Assembly (NCBI GenBank): GCA_023404095.1
Contig: JAEYDD010000072.1
Span: 310,001-374,000 of the forward strand
Length of the DNA stretch: 64,000 nt
Origin: Pseudomonadota bacterium
Lineage (GTDB): Bacteria; Pseudomonadota; Alphaproteobacteria; Rhizobiales; Rhizobiaceae
Reading direction: 5' to 3'
Shown here: piece after piece, positions 43,591 through 52,619 of the stretch
Position numbering within the stretch: position 1 is the first letter of the stretch
Layout of the letters: every line of letters starts with the position of its first letter
Notes under the pieces: model-generated
Seen by the model: only the letters and a program-made list of their open reading frames with translations
Told to the model about the DNA's origin: nothing
The model's database searches: none
Program-made: the position numbers and the translations under genes

Positions 43591-45903
43591 TCAGAAGGTC
43601 AGGTACGTCATCCGCTCGACGTGGAAGACCTCCGTCGCAGCGGCGATAGCGCCGTCACTGCGGATGGCGATCTGATTGGTCGCCACCGGGATCTGCGCTG
43701 ACGTCCATTCGCACGTCCGCCGGATGCGCTTGCGCGTGCCGTCATTCTCGCCGAGCACTTCGTCGATTATCGTTGCAGGAGCGATGTTCAGCAGGTTGTG
43801 CTGTACGTCGTTCAGCTTGATGTCGAAGTCGTGGTTCGCCTCGTTGAAATAGTCGAGGATGCAGATCACCTTGACGGACTGCGAGGCGGCCGGAAGGTTA
43901 CGGGGCTTCGTGTAATGCCGGAACGAGACCGCTGGGCGGGACACCGTGACGTTGCTACCGGTGAGCTTGAACCCGGGCATCAGATCCTTCGTTCCGACGA
44001 ACACCGCCCGAAAGCGGACAAGCGCTGGCAGTCCGAGGAACGGATTGCCCTCGCCGCCGATCCGAAACCACGTCCCGCTACCCTCCGGCCGGACCTCGAA
44101 ATGCAGCTCGGTTCCGGCCGGCGTGATCCCTTCAAACGCGATATCGATATCGTTGATGCCGCCCGACAGGTTGAGCGACGCGAGATCCACTTCGACGCGG
44201 GTGTTGGCGAAGCTGGCAAAGTTCGCCCGCATCATCATGTCGAGCGTGAGATCGCCCTGGAAGAATGCGCCATCTGTCGAATAGAACAGCGTGCCGGCGC
44301 CATAGTTCGCCCCCTGCGTCAGGCCGACATAGTGATCGCCGCTCGTGACGAGCACGATGCCGTAGCGCTCGCCGGCCTCCAGCGCCGTCGGCGCGAGAGA
44401 AATCCGGGTCCAATGGCTGGCCGTCTTCGGATTGCTGCCCTTGACCAGATTGGCCGCAGCGATCGTCGTCTCGGCAATGACCTTGGACAGATCCGGCTTG
44501 CCGCCGGCCGTCTTCGTCAGCAGAACGCGAACATTCCCGGTCGCCGCCACCTGCGTAAAGTACAGGTCGAACGAGGTGAGCCAACCTGCCTGGGTGTTGA
44601 GGAAGGTCTGCGCCACCATCGCGCCATTGACCGTGAAATCGGTCGCGACGCGCTCCTGGTAATACTCGACTTCCGTGTCGTACCAGAACTGCTGCAGGCG
44701 AATGAACTTCTCCTTGCTGTTCGTGTAGGCGCTGTCGAAGTCGGTTCCAAGCGCCTGATAGGTCCGCCCGAGCTTGTCGGTGAAGATGCCCTTCGAATAG
44801 TCGAAGGTGCCCGTCTTCCAGAACTCCGAGTTGTTGCAGACCGTCCGCGCCAGGCCGAAACGCAGGCGCTTTGCGCTGATCGCAATCGTCTTGAACTGCA
44901 CCTCCTGATACTCGTACTGCGACAGCGAGAGCGGCTGATAGTAGGCGTCGATATTGAGACGCCGGACTTCCGTATACTTCGGCAGGCATAGCCCGTTGCC
45001 CGCGACGAGCACCGACGGCTCCTGCGGATTGAACAACTGGATGGACGTCGCCGACGCATTGGCGTCAGGGAAGCGAACGCCTTCCTCAACCTTGGCATAG
45101 TAGCCGACGACGGTGGGGTCGCTGATGCTCTGATCAAGGGCCAGGAAGTTCTCGGACCCGTATCCAGAATAGTCGTCTTCGAGTTCGAGCATATCCTTGA
45201 TGGTCGCAACGTCGGAAAAGATCCGTGCAAGGACCGAACTGTCCGCCATCTGCCGAAGGCGGTCGTTGATATTGGAGATGTCCGTGCCGAGCGTCGTCAG
45301 CTGCTCGCCGGCGGCCTGCTTCCACACTTCCAGCTCGGTCGCACGAAGGTCCAGCCGCTTGAGCGACATGAACTCGTTTTCGGTCGCGCGCTCGATGGCG
45401 TCGACGCCGGTCGTGCCAAGCGTAACCCACGCGATGACGACATTGTCCGTCGACACCGTCGGGCGCTGGGGCGCCGAGTTCTCGGCGCCGTAGACCACCT
45501 GAAACTCGGCGTAGCGGAGCGCCTGCATCGCCACGCTGTCCGGCTCGGTCGCGCCCGTCTCCGCATCGATCAGGAAATCACGCGGTTCGATGTTGGTCTC
45601 GACAGCGCTGCCGATGACGACGATGGCGGCGATTTTCTTGGTGGCCAGCGGCAATTGCGAGAGGAATTCGATCGAGTGGGCCACCTCCCGGATATAGCGC
45701 TCGCCATTCGTCCAGTAAGTGCCAGGCGAGATCGTGACGGACGTGACGCCCGTCTTTGCTACAGTCATGCCCGAGAACTTCTTTTCGTCGGTCAGACCTT
45801 CGCGCACGATACGGTCGAAGGATTCCCCGGCATAGATTCCGAAATTGTTGAGGTCGCCGGCCTGGACCTCTTGCCTGTCGCGTATGATGACCCGCTTTTC
45901 CAT
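43591..45903 (-). CDS. DUF4815 phage tail/baseplate protein
   Basis: 770-aa protein. The N-terminal third is the DUF4815 domain (RQEVQAGDLNNFGIYAGESF, SPGTYWTNGERYIREVAHSI), present in contractile-tailed phages of alphaproteobacteria at this position after gpI. Later parts are beta-rich (FLNTQAGWLTSFDLYFTQVA). It may attach fibres to the baseplate. The ATG at 45903 (MEKRVIIRDRQEV) has an aaaggaca ribosome binding site; an upstream extension overlaps gpI and is rejected. Confidence 0.8.
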   Translation of the reverse strand: MEKRVIIRDRQEVQAGDLNNFGIYAGESFDRIVREGLTDEKKFSGMTVAKTGVTSVTISPGTYWTNGERYIREVAHSIEFLSQLPLATKKIAAIVVIGSAVETNIEPRDFLIDAETGATEPDSVAMQALRYAEFQVVYGAENSAPQRPTVSTDNVVIAWVTLGTTGVDAIERATENEFMSLKRLDLRATELEVWKQAAGEQLTTLGTDISNINDRLRQMADSSVLARIFSDVATIKDMLELEDDYSGYGSENFLALDQSISDPTVVGYYAKVEEGVRFPDANASATSIQLFNPQEPSVLVAGNGLCLPKYTEVRRLNIDAYYQPLSLSQYEYQEVQFKTIAISAKRLRFGLARTVCNNSEFWKTGTFDYSKGIFTDKLGRTYQALGTDFDSAYTNSKEKFIRLQQFWYDTEVEYYQERVATDFTVNGAMVAQTFLNTQAGWLTSFDLYFTQVAATGNVRVLLTKTAGGKPDLSKVIAETTIAAANLVKGSNPKTASHWTRISLAPTALEAGERYGIVLVTSGDHYVGLTQGANYGAGTLFYSTDGAFFQGDLTLDMMMRANFASFANTRVEVDLASLNLSGGINDIDIAFEGITPAGTELHFEVRPEGSGTWFRIGGEGNPFLGLPALVRFRAVFVGTKDLMPGFKLTGSNVTVSRPAVSFRHYTKPRNLPAASQSVKVICILDYFNEANHDFDIKLNDVQHNLLNIAPATIIDEVLGENDGTRKRIRRTCEWTSAQIPVATNQIAIRSDGAIAAATEVFHVERMTYLTF

Positions 45904-45917
45904 GGTGATTGTCCTTT

Positions 45918-47219
45918 TCAGAAGTCCTTGATCCATTCGCCGACGGTAACCGAACCCAGCGCAAGCCGATCGCCGGCAGTCGCAGGCCGCATGGTTCGCG
46001 TCCGTAGAAGCACTTTCTCGGCAGCCGCCTTCGAAACCGCCGTCGCCATGATCGCGTCTGCGACGGCATCCTTGCGGGACGCCACGACGAAACCCCAAGC
46101 AAACCGCCCGAAGGCAAAGCGTGAGCGGCCTCCCCGAAGCCGCACGGTCGCGATCAGATGATGCGGTGGCAGGCCGAGAAAGCTCGCACCCGCAAATGTG
46201 CGGGCATGGCGCTTGTCCGGCAGACGTTCCGGATCGTGAAGATAGACCTGATCGAAGATCCTCTCGCCGGCAGTGCCTGACGGGAGAAACAGACGATAAC
46301 GTCCATCGGTTGCCCGTCCGACAAACGAAGCCGGGTCTCCACCCAGGCGGGTGAAGAGCTGGCCGAACTTCCGTTGACCCGGCAGGGCCACCTTCCGCGG
46401 TCGGACATCAATCGGTTGATCGCTCGGCAGGCTTCCCACGAGATGCAACACATCCGACCTGCTGTCGTAGGCGGTGCGGATCGCCATCGCGTGGATACGC
46501 GAGCGCGCACCAGTGTCGATCGCAAATTGCCTGCGACGAGCGCCCTCCGCAGCGAACATTCCGAAACCTGCCTTGCCGGGCAGGCGGAACTGCTCGAACG
46601 CTACCGCCTCGCGCGTCTCGCCGACCGTCTCCCTGACAACCCGTACGATCGGCGTTTCTTTGCCGGTCCTCGGCTCGTAGAGGTAGGCCCTGCGGCCGAT
46701 GCGCCCGATTGCGTCCGTCTTTGCAGGCCGAAATCCGGCCCCGGCGAACAATCTCGGAAGCCTGCCACCGGAATTGGCATAGGCCTGAAACGTCGCCGTT
46801 CCTTGCGAACGGAATGGATAAACGCGGATCTGCCTGAAACGCGCGAGATAGGCCTCACGCTCTTCCTTCGACAATGCCGGATCCGGAATGAATTTCGCCG
46901 GCGGTTGCCGCAACCGAACGAGGCTCGCGCCGACGATATCGAGGTGCTTCTCCAGCCCCGGCTTCGTCCCCTTCAACCGGTGCAGCGCAGGCGACGCGGC
47001 GATCACCGCCCGCTTTTTCTCGGTCGACCAGGTTTCGTTCCAGATGTCGACGGAGAAGGCCCACGCCAGATAGGGAAGCAGCCGCTCCGGGCAGGCCATG
47101 GGGTCATAGAGCGCTCCGAGCAACTCTGCCGGCAGCCGCGGTTGATCGGCGCTGGCAAGGCTGAACGCGCGCTCCATCGGCGTGGCGTTGCGCGGTACCA
47201 GTGAACTGTAGGCGGTCAA
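45918..47219 (-). CDS. Tail protein I (gpI, baseplate) with C-terminal extension
   Basis: About 433 aa. The N-terminal 180 residues match P2 gpI: LVPRNATPMERAFSLASADQ, YLAWAFSVDIWNETWSTEKK and LHRLKGTKPGLEKHLDIVGA. The rest (250 residues) is an additional domain, longer than classical gpI (176 aa in P2). The start is taken as a TTG at 47219, inside the stop of gpJ (ttga), implying coupling; an ATG at 47177 would remove part of the family N-terminus. Confidence 0.82.
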   Translation of the reverse strand: MTAYSSLVPRNATPMERAFSLASADQPRLPAELLGALYDPMACPERLLPYLAWAFSVDIWNETWSTEKKRAVIAASPALHRLKGTKPGLEKHLDIVGASLVRLRQPPAKFIPDPALSKEEREAYLARFRQIRVYPFRSQGTATFQAYANSGGRLPRLFAGAGFRPAKTDAIGRIGRRAYLYEPRTGKETPIVRVVRETVGETREAVAFEQFRLPGKAGFGMFAAEGARRRQFAIDTGARSRIHAMAIRTAYDSRSDVLHLVGSLPSDQPIDVRPRKVALPGQRKFGQLFTRLGGDPASFVGRATDGRYRLFLPSGTAGERIFDQVYLHDPERLPDKRHARTFAGASFLGLPPHHLIATVRLRGGRSRFAFGRFAWGFVVASRKDAVADAIMATAVSKAAAEKVLLRTRTMRPATAGDRLALGSVTVGEWIKDF

Positions 47220-48100
47220 GACGAAACCTCCAGCGAGACGGCAATGTCGGTGACCCGCACCCATCCGTCCGGACCGGGGTCAATGTCCGTCGGTGGCTGC
47301 GACACGGAAACCCACTCGGTTGTGCCGCTGTGGAGGGCCGCCATCAGCCCCGATCGCGAAACCACGCGCCCGACGCGACGCCGTTCGGCGAGGTAGGCAT
47401 CAAGACGAGCGCGCGCCTCGTTCAACACTAGCGATGGATCCGGACCGCGGCGCAAATGAAGGGTGGCCGAAATCACGGCATCCACCGGCCGGGCTGGCCG
47501 CACGGTGATCACCTCGCTCGCCAGCCGAATACGATCGGACAGGATCGCCTGACGCGCCAGATCGATGACATCAGCCTCGTCGTCCATGTGCGCGGCCTCA
47601 ACCAGCACTGGAACGAGTATCTCGCCGACCGCCACCAGGTCCGACGCATAGTTCAGCGCGGCAGCATCGGCCACGCGCGTGTCTATGGAGAGTGCCTTGA
47701 ACACATAGGCACCTGGCGTAGCCTCCGAACGGGCCTCGGCAGCCAGCGCGACACGGCGCCGGAAGCGCTCGTCGCTTTCCCCGGCAAGGCGCACAAGCCC
47801 GAGGTCGGGGTAGAGGGTGGCAGCGAGGTGATCGAGGTGTGACCCATAGGCGAATGCCAGCGTCATGCTTTTGGCGACGTCGTTCAGGGCAAGCCTGTCA
47901 ACGGTGCGCCAGTAAGTGATTTCCTCGACGGCGATGACCAGCGGATCGGTCTCCAGGACGTCGACATCCCAGTCGATCCCCTCCTCCGCCAGGCGTTGCC
48001 GCAGGCTTGCGAGATGCGCAGAGCGCATCGCCTCGAACTCGACGTCCACCAGCGAAAAAGGCGGAAGCTGCGAGAGATCGAGCTTGTCCGAAACGGTCAT
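47216..48100 (-). CDS. Baseplate assembly protein J (gpJ)
   Basis: 294-aa P2 gpJ homologue, the main baseplate wedge protein. Pattern: LPPFSLVDVEFEAMRSAHLA, then VIAVEEITYWRTVDRLALND, and YPDLGLVRLAGESDERFRRR. The ATG at 48100 (MTVSDKLDLS) begins the family; the 72 upstream codons in the open frame are out-of-frame gpW sequence. Order V-W-J-I is as in P2. Confidence 0.92.
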   Translation of the reverse strand: MTVSDKLDLSQLPPFSLVDVEFEAMRSAHLASLRQRLAEEGIDWDVDVLETDPLVIAVEEITYWRTVDRLALNDVAKSMTLAFAYGSHLDHLAATLYPDLGLVRLAGESDERFRRRVALAAEARSEATPGAYVFKALSIDTRVADAAALNYASDLVAVGEILVPVLVEAAHMDDEADVIDLARQAILSDRIRLASEVITVRPARPVDAVISATLHLRRGPDPSLVLNEARARLDAYLAERRRVGRVVSRSGLMAALHSGTTEWVSVSQPPTDIDPGPDGWVRVTDIAVSLEVSS

Positions 48101-48123
48101 TCGGCAGCCCTCCGGTGATGACG

Positions 48124-48522
48124 CTATGTGTTGGATATGCTGACATTCGCTTCGCGAAACAGCATGGTGAAGGAAAGAACCCGTTCGACGGTGAAGTCGC
48201 CGAGATGACCGCGGGGCCGGTAATCGACCTCGACTACAAGCCCGAGATGACCGAGCCGGATTTCTTCGACACTGCCTTGCGGCGTGATGCGTCGCACGCG
48301 AAACCGCGGTTCCCACAAATCGATGGCGGTCGCGATGATCTGCTGGAACGCAGCAAACAGCGGCGCGGTTACCAGACGGCCTAGGAGCTCAAGGATGCCT
48401 CCCCCGAATTCGCGGCGCATCACCCGATCGCCGATCAGCGTCGTCACGATGACCTCGACACCCTGATAGGCCGACGTGAGGTTTTCGATCGGCTTGAAGG
48501 TTCGGCGATCAATCCCGGCCAT
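48124..48522 (-). CDS. Baseplate protein W (GPW/gp25 family)
   Basis: 132-aa gp25-type wedge protein with lysozyme-like fold family name. Pattern: NLTSAYQGVEVIVTTLIGDR, then VMRREFGGGILELLGR and the typical RVRRITP. The ATG at 48522 overlaps the preceding small gene by 14 bases. Confidence 0.92.
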   Translation of the reverse strand: MAGIDRRTFKPIENLTSAYQGVEVIVTTLIGDRVMRREFGGGILELLGRLVTAPLFAAFQQIIATAIDLWEPRFRVRRITPQGSVEEIRLGHLGLVVEVDYRPRGHLGDFTVERVLSFTMLFREANVSISNT

Positions 48523-48715
48523 CAACGCGCCCCTTCCGGATCCTGCGCCGTCTGCCGCGACGCGGCGCAGCAGGATCGACATGGATGCGTCCGTGAGCGA
48601 CGTCGAACGCAGCCTCGGCTGCTGTCAGCCAGACTGTGTCCACTGTCACTGGCTCACCATTGACGTGTGTGACACCTTCGCAGACCCGGTAGGCCAGTCG
48701 CTGTTGATCCGTCAT
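48509..48715 (-). CDS. Small hypothetical phage protein between gpV and gpW
   Basis: 68-aa protein (MTDQQRLAYRVCEGVTHVNG, EPVTVDTVWLTAAEAAFDVA, basic tail RRGRRRRIRK). It overlaps its neighbours at both ends (tgatg with gpV, 14 bp with gpW), which supports real translation. It resembles short proteins found at this place in rhizobial prophages. Function unknown. Confidence 0.6.
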   Translation of the reverse strand: MTDQQRLAYRVCEGVTHVNGEPVTVDTVWLTAAEAAFDVAHGRIHVDPAAPRRGRRRRIRKGRVDGRD

Positions 48716-49236
48716 CAGTTCGGCTCCGATGTGTTCGCTCCGCCCGGAAGGACCCCGCCGTGGGTATGGGTCGATCCGATATTCTTTCCGTCGTGCTGCA
48801 CCATGCCGCCGGAGACGGTCAGGCCGTCACCGGAAACGACGACCGTCACGCCACCCGCGGTGACCCGCAGCGCGCCGCCAGAGACGGAAATTCGGACGCC
48901 CGCGTCCTCGAAGACGTTGGCGTCCATATTGTCGTTAGGCGACGGATTGGCTTCCGAGTAGCCGCCCCGGATCAAAAACCCCTGTCGCGGGTCACCAGTC
49001 GGGTTGACGACCCCCACGACCTGCCCCTTCTTCAACGGGATGCTCGACTTGCCGGTCTCCGGATGCGGATACCAGGGCGACAGGAAAGGCCCGTCGGGTC
49101 CCTCCCCGAGTTTCAGCCGATACCCTTTGACGGGATCGATCTGCTCGACCGGCCCCATCTTCATCGCCTTGCCGAAGGCCGTCTTCAGCATCTGAAGATC
49201 GGTGACGATTCCGACGAGAACGTCTTCAAGCATCAC
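48715..49236 (-). CDS. Baseplate assembly protein V (gpV, spike)
   Basis: 173-aa P2 gpV-type spike. N-terminal OB-like part (IDPVKGYRLKLGEGPDGPFL, SPWYPHPETGKSSIPLKKGQ, GFLIRGG) is followed by a beta-helix-like part (SVSGGALRVTAGGVTVVVSG). The end HTHGGV has the His-x-His pattern that in gpV holds the apical iron. It pierces the outer membrane on sheath contraction. Confidence 0.92.
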   Translation of the reverse strand: MMLEDVLVGIVTDLQMLKTAFGKAMKMGPVEQIDPVKGYRLKLGEGPDGPFLSPWYPHPETGKSSIPLKKGQVVGVVNPTGDPRQGFLIRGGYSEANPSPNDNMDANVFEDAGVRISVSGGALRVTAGGVTVVVSGDGLTVSGGMVQHDGKNIGSTHTHGGVLPGGANTSEPN

Positions 49237-50008
49237 CGGTCACCGTGACACCGGAAAGGCCCGTGCGTTCCAAGATCGCCGTCGTCAAGGTGTCCTCCTC
49301 GCTCACCAGGGGGGCAATCCCGACGGCCAGCAGCGTCTGCTCGGAGCCGAACAGCTGATGCCGAAGCTTCTGCCAGTCGGTGGCATCGGTCCCCGCCGAC
49401 AGCAGCGAACGGAGGAGAGCGCCGAGCTCGGCGTAATCGGGATGGCCTTCAAGCATGGTGATACCACGCGCGACCGCCTGCGATTCCTCGCCGGGCACAG
49501 GCTCGGGCACGGTGGTCAGCACCACCTCGGTGAAGCGGGAGGCGTGGCGATGTCCGCTCTTGGGGTTAATACCGCGAGCATCCCGGATCACGCCTACCCT
49601 CAGCACGAGGTCACGAAACAGTTCCGCCCAGGCATCTGCCGGTTTGCTCAACGCCATTCGCCACTGCCGTTCCAGGACGTTCAGCGTCGCTTCATATCCG
49701 GCATCGGTCTCGCCAATACCGACGGTGACTGTTTCTTCGCCGTCGATATCGACGCTGACCGCCGATGCGACCGCAGCCTGCACAAGCATCGTGAAGCGGA
49801 TGCTGCGGCCAAAGAAACCAGCATCATTGCCGCCGTCCTCGGGCTGCTCGCTTTCCTCGATCGAAACGACAAGGATCGGCTTTTCCTCGCCCTTGAGGAT
49901 ATCGGGAAGCGGCCCGATGCGGCTGTCGAAGATGGCCTCTTTGGCAACGGTCCGCCCTCGCATCGCCTGAACTGCGGCGATCTGCAGGAGTTGACGAACG
50001 ATGCTCAT
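49226..50008 (-). CDS. Phage protein, probable tail terminator or completion protein
   Basis: 260-aa protein between head-tail connector genes and gpV. MSIVRQLLQIAAVQAMRGRT, SVSVDIDGEETVTVGIGETD (read from SAVSVDIDGEE), and TEVVLTTVPEPVPGEESQA. The position between connector and tail genes suggests a tail terminator, but no family match is claimed. The ATG at 50008 overlaps the previous gene by four bases; the longer frame to 50125 is unlikely. Confidence 0.6.
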   Translation of the reverse strand: MSIVRQLLQIAAVQAMRGRTVAKEAIFDSRIGPLPDILKGEEKPILVVSIEESEQPEDGGNDAGFFGRSIRFTMLVQAAVASAVSVDIDGEETVTVGIGETDAGYEATLNVLERQWRMALSKPADAWAELFRDLVLRVGVIRDARGINPKSGHRHASRFTEVVLTTVPEPVPGEESQAVARGITMLEGHPDYAELGALLRSLLSAGTDATDWQKLRHQLFGSEQTLLAVGIAPLVSEEDTLTTAILERTGLSGVTVTGDA

Positions 50009-50382
50009 GACTTGACCTTCGAAACGTAGAGGATGACCAGGCCGGGCTGGTCGCAATTGACCTCGTCGACGCGGAACTGATCTCCGTTTGCGCGCCGAAC
50101 AATGTCGCCCTCGCGCGGCATCCACGCGAGCGCCGTTCGCTCGATCGAAAACGTCGTGCGGGCCAGCGTCCCGAACACACGGTTCTTGGCCTCCCGGCGA
50201 TCACCCAGCTGCTCGCTGCCGAGATCGACATCGTAGCGCGCACGGACGGAATCCTGCCGCGTGCGATCTCCATCGTCGCGCTCGCCCATCTCACCCGCAA
50301 CACGCGGAACGATGGCAATGTCTTCGCCAAACACGGCCCGCGTCAGGCCAGGCAGCCTTTCACGCACCGCGCCGAAATCCAT
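50005..50382 (-). CDS. Head-tail joining protein (lambda FII-like)
   Basis: 125-aa protein starting MDFGAVRERLPGLTRAVFGE, with FSIERTALAWMPREGDIVRR and the final strand GLVILYVSKVKS. Size, place after capsid genes and the beta pattern fit lambda gpFII / Gifsy-2 type connectors that close the head for tail attachment. Similarity is at the level of pattern only. Confidence 0.6.
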   Translation of the reverse strand: MDFGAVRERLPGLTRAVFGEDIAIVPRVAGEMGERDDGDRTRQDSVRARYDVDLGSEQLGDRREAKNRVFGTLARTTFSIERTALAWMPREGDIVRRANGDQFRVDEVNCDQPGLVILYVSKVKS

Positions 50383-50386
50383 CGCC

Positions 50387-50743
50387 CTACCCCTTCAGCT
50401 TCGCGAGGGCTTCCTCGGCGACTTTCAGTGTGGCCTCGGCATCCGCCTTGGCGACCATGTCGGCCCCTGCGGCATCGACCGCAGCCTTCGCGTCGGCGAC
50501 TGCGGTTTGCGCAGCGGCGACTTCGTCTGCCGCGCTGGCCGGCTGTTTGGCGGAAGCTCCACCCTTCTTCACCGTTTCGGCATCCACCTCCACAGCGAAA
50601 CGGTTGTGGACCAGCGACCGGCCATAGGCGACGGGGACCGCAATCGGCTGGTGAGGCGAAACCTCGACATCCTTGTCGGTGCCCATGGCGGCCCGATCCA
50701 GCAGCCCGCCGGCCGGCAGGGCGATAAACATCTTTTTGCTCAT
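50387..50743 (-). CDS. Hypothetical head protein with Ala-rich coiled coil (lambda FI position)
   Basis: 118-aa protein. MSKKMFIALPAGGLLDRAAM at the start, then a C-terminal helix of Ala, Asp, Val and Lys (AAQTAVADAKAAVDAAGADM). It occupies the place of lambda FI, which helps DNA packaging. ATG 50743 is chosen for its gaaagtc-type spacing and the compact start; the frame extends to 50773. Function unproven. Confidence 0.55.
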   Translation of the reverse strand: MSKKMFIALPAGGLLDRAAMGTDKDVEVSPHQPIAVPVAYGRSLVHNRFAVEVDAETVKKGGASAKQPASAADEVAAAQTAVADAKAAVDAAGADMVAKADAEATLKVAEEALAKLKG

Positions 50744-50831
50744 GACTTTCCTTCCTGTGCGCAAACGCAGCAAGTGGGATGAACAGCCGGGCCAGATGAC
50801 CCGGCTGATTGAAATCGCGGACGCCCGGAAA

Positions 50832-51842
50832 TCAGGTCAGCGTCAGCTCGCGCAGGGCCTGTGGCCGGGTGCAGAGCGAAATCGAATTCATCTGCACTTC
50901 GAGGTCGTATCCCTTGCCGTTGGGTTTCGCGACGGCGCGCGAATAGAAGGGGAGACCCGGCGTGTTGACGGTCTCGTTGTAGTCCGCCGGCGCAAACCGG
51001 GTGATGAACAGACCTGCCACACCCTTCGGCACGACACGGGCGCGATCGGCCGCGATGTAAGGCGCGCCCGCGTCAGCGGTCGCCCGCGCGCCGGTCTTGT
51101 ACCGCTCCCAAGTCGCACCGCCGAACTCGAAGACGTCAGGAACGTCCTGCCGCAGCACGACCGCGCCGCTGCCATAGAGGAAGGTTTCGCGGACCGACTT
51201 GTGCTGCCACATGCGCTTGTGGAAATCGCGGCCGGTATAGACGTGCAGCCCGTCATAGGGTTCGTCGAGGGCATCTTCGATCGAATAAACGACGTCCTGC
51301 CACAGGTTCGTCACCTGTGTGGATTCTACATCGAGTTCCAGCGAGACAGCCGCGGGAACGGCGATGCCGAAGACGTTATAGAGATTGTGCAGGACCTTGC
51401 CGGACTTCGAGGTCACGATACCCTTGATACCGCCGACGCGCTGATGCTCGAGCGTCATCGTCAGATCCGCCGCATGGCGCTGCGCACGACGATTGACGCG
51501 ATCCTCGAGCACCTCGAGCGTGTCTTCCGTCCCGAAGGCGCGGACGTTCTGGACCTCGTCAGCCTTGATGGCGTCGTCGCGCTGGTAGTGGTCGACCTCG
51601 AAGGGAACCTTCGTGCGCTTTTCCTGGTCGGTCGTCTCGCCCGGGCCGCCCCGCTCGGACGGTTCGACGAGGGCAAGCTTGCCGTCGCGCAATTCCACCG
51701 ACACGATGGTCGTGGTGACGCTGTCTTCCTCGAAGAGACCCGAGGCGCTGATCTGGCCCGGGCGATAGTGCTCCTGGTTGACGGCGGCGGTAAGGCTCTC
51801 CAGGCTGTAGGGATCGCCGGTGTGGGTATTCTGTCCAGGCAT
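50832..51842 (-). CDS. Phage major capsid protein E (lambda gpE family)
   Basis: 336-aa HK97-fold shell protein of the lambda E family. Pattern: NQEHYRPGQISASGLFEEDS, IVSVELRDGKLALVEPSERG, and the final LEVQMNSISLCTRPQALREL. In the middle, VYSIEDALDEPYDGLHVYTG is typical. It follows the decoration gene by 12 bp. Together with the portal and protease it defines a lambda-like capsid. Confidence 0.92.
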   Translation of the reverse strand: MPGQNTHTGDPYSLESLTAAVNQEHYRPGQISASGLFEEDSVTTTIVSVELRDGKLALVEPSERGGPGETTDQEKRTKVPFEVDHYQRDDAIKADEVQNVRAFGTEDTLEVLEDRVNRRAQRHAADLTMTLEHQRVGGIKGIVTSKSGKVLHNLYNVFGIAVPAAVSLELDVESTQVTNLWQDVVYSIEDALDEPYDGLHVYTGRDFHKRMWQHKSVRETFLYGSGAVVLRQDVPDVFEFGGATWERYKTGARATADAGAPYIAADRARVVPKGVAGLFITRFAPADYNETVNTPGLPFYSRAVAKPNGKGYDLEVQMNSISLCTRPQALRELTLT

Positions 51843-51853
51843 GGGGGCTCTCC

Positions 51854-52234
51854 TTAGCGGGCCTTGATGCCGACGGAGCGGAGCTGCGTCAGTTTGGCGT
51901 TGCGTTTCGTGGCGTCGTTGACCGAGGTGTGGAACACCAGCATCGGCGCTTTGGCCTCGGCATCCTTGTTGACGACAACCGCCTCCACGTCGGCGGCGGT
52001 CGCGTCGACCGGATAGGCGAGCACGGCGATGGCGGTTTCGGCGCCTTCGATGCCGGCCACCTCGGCATGCGGCGAGGCGACGTACTTCTTGCTGGCCGTG
52101 ACCTGGCCGAGCGCTGTCCCGGCTTCCAGTTTCCCGGCGCCGGAGGCGATGGTGACCGTGTCACGCGACAGGAACCCGTTCGCCTCCGACAGGAGAAAGG
52201 CGAGCGGGCGCGCGCTTTCGGTAAAGGTTTCCAT
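51854..52234 (-). CDS. Head decoration protein (lambda gpD-like)
   Basis: 126-aa trimeric capsid-stabilising protein. METFTESARPLAFLLSEANG, then LEAGTALGQVTASKKYVASP and ETAIAVLAYPVDATAADVEA, match the lambda D family. The ATG at 52234 lies one base beyond the protease stop. The longer open frame upstream is out of frame with the protease and rejected. Confidence 0.88.
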   Translation of the reverse strand: METFTESARPLAFLLSEANGFLSRDTVTIASGAGKLEAGTALGQVTASKKYVASPHAEVAGIEGAETAIAVLAYPVDATAADVEAVVVNKDAEAKAPMLVFHTSVNDATKRNAKLTQLRSVGIKAR

Positions 52235-52235
52235 G

Positions 52236-52619
52236 TCAGGCTCCCTTCGTTGCGTTGCGGCGGGCATTGAAGATCGCCGTCGGGTTGAGTTTGGTGGCCG
52301 CGGACGGCGCTGCGGTCTTCTCGCCGCCCGGCTGGGCAAGCGCGGAGGCGGCCAGACGGCGGGCCTCGTAGCTGTCACCCGAACCGTTTCCGGCGGACGC
52401 CTGCGGCGCGGCCTTCAGCGCCGCCACCGCGGCTTCTGCCGTCATGTCGGTCTCATAGGCAAAGTGGTTCGCGAGGGCCTCACGACCGGTGGCCTCTTCG
52501 CTGGTGGTGATGGCCTTGATGCGGGCCTTGGTGTCGGCCTGCGCCTTAGCGGTTGCGTCGGCGAGCGCCTTCGCGGTATCGGCGGAGGTCGTGTCCGCCT
52601 GGCTGTTTTCCGTCGGCAT
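52236..52619 (-). CDS. Nested scaffold protein, in frame within the protease gene (lambda Nu3-like)
   Basis: Inside the protease gene, an in-frame ATG at 52619 stands seven bases after gggag, a strong internal ribosome binding site. The product (127 aa, MPTENSQADTTSADTAKALA onwards) would be the helical scaffold without the protease. Lambda makes Nu3 from gene C in the same way. Expression is inferred from this signal and the family precedent. Confidence 0.6.
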   Translation of the reverse strand: MPTENSQADTTSADTAKALADATAKAQADTKARIKAITTSEEATGREALANHFAYETDMTAEAAVAALKAAPQASAGNGSGDSYEARRLAASALAQPGGEKTAAPSAATKLNPTAIFNARRNATKGA

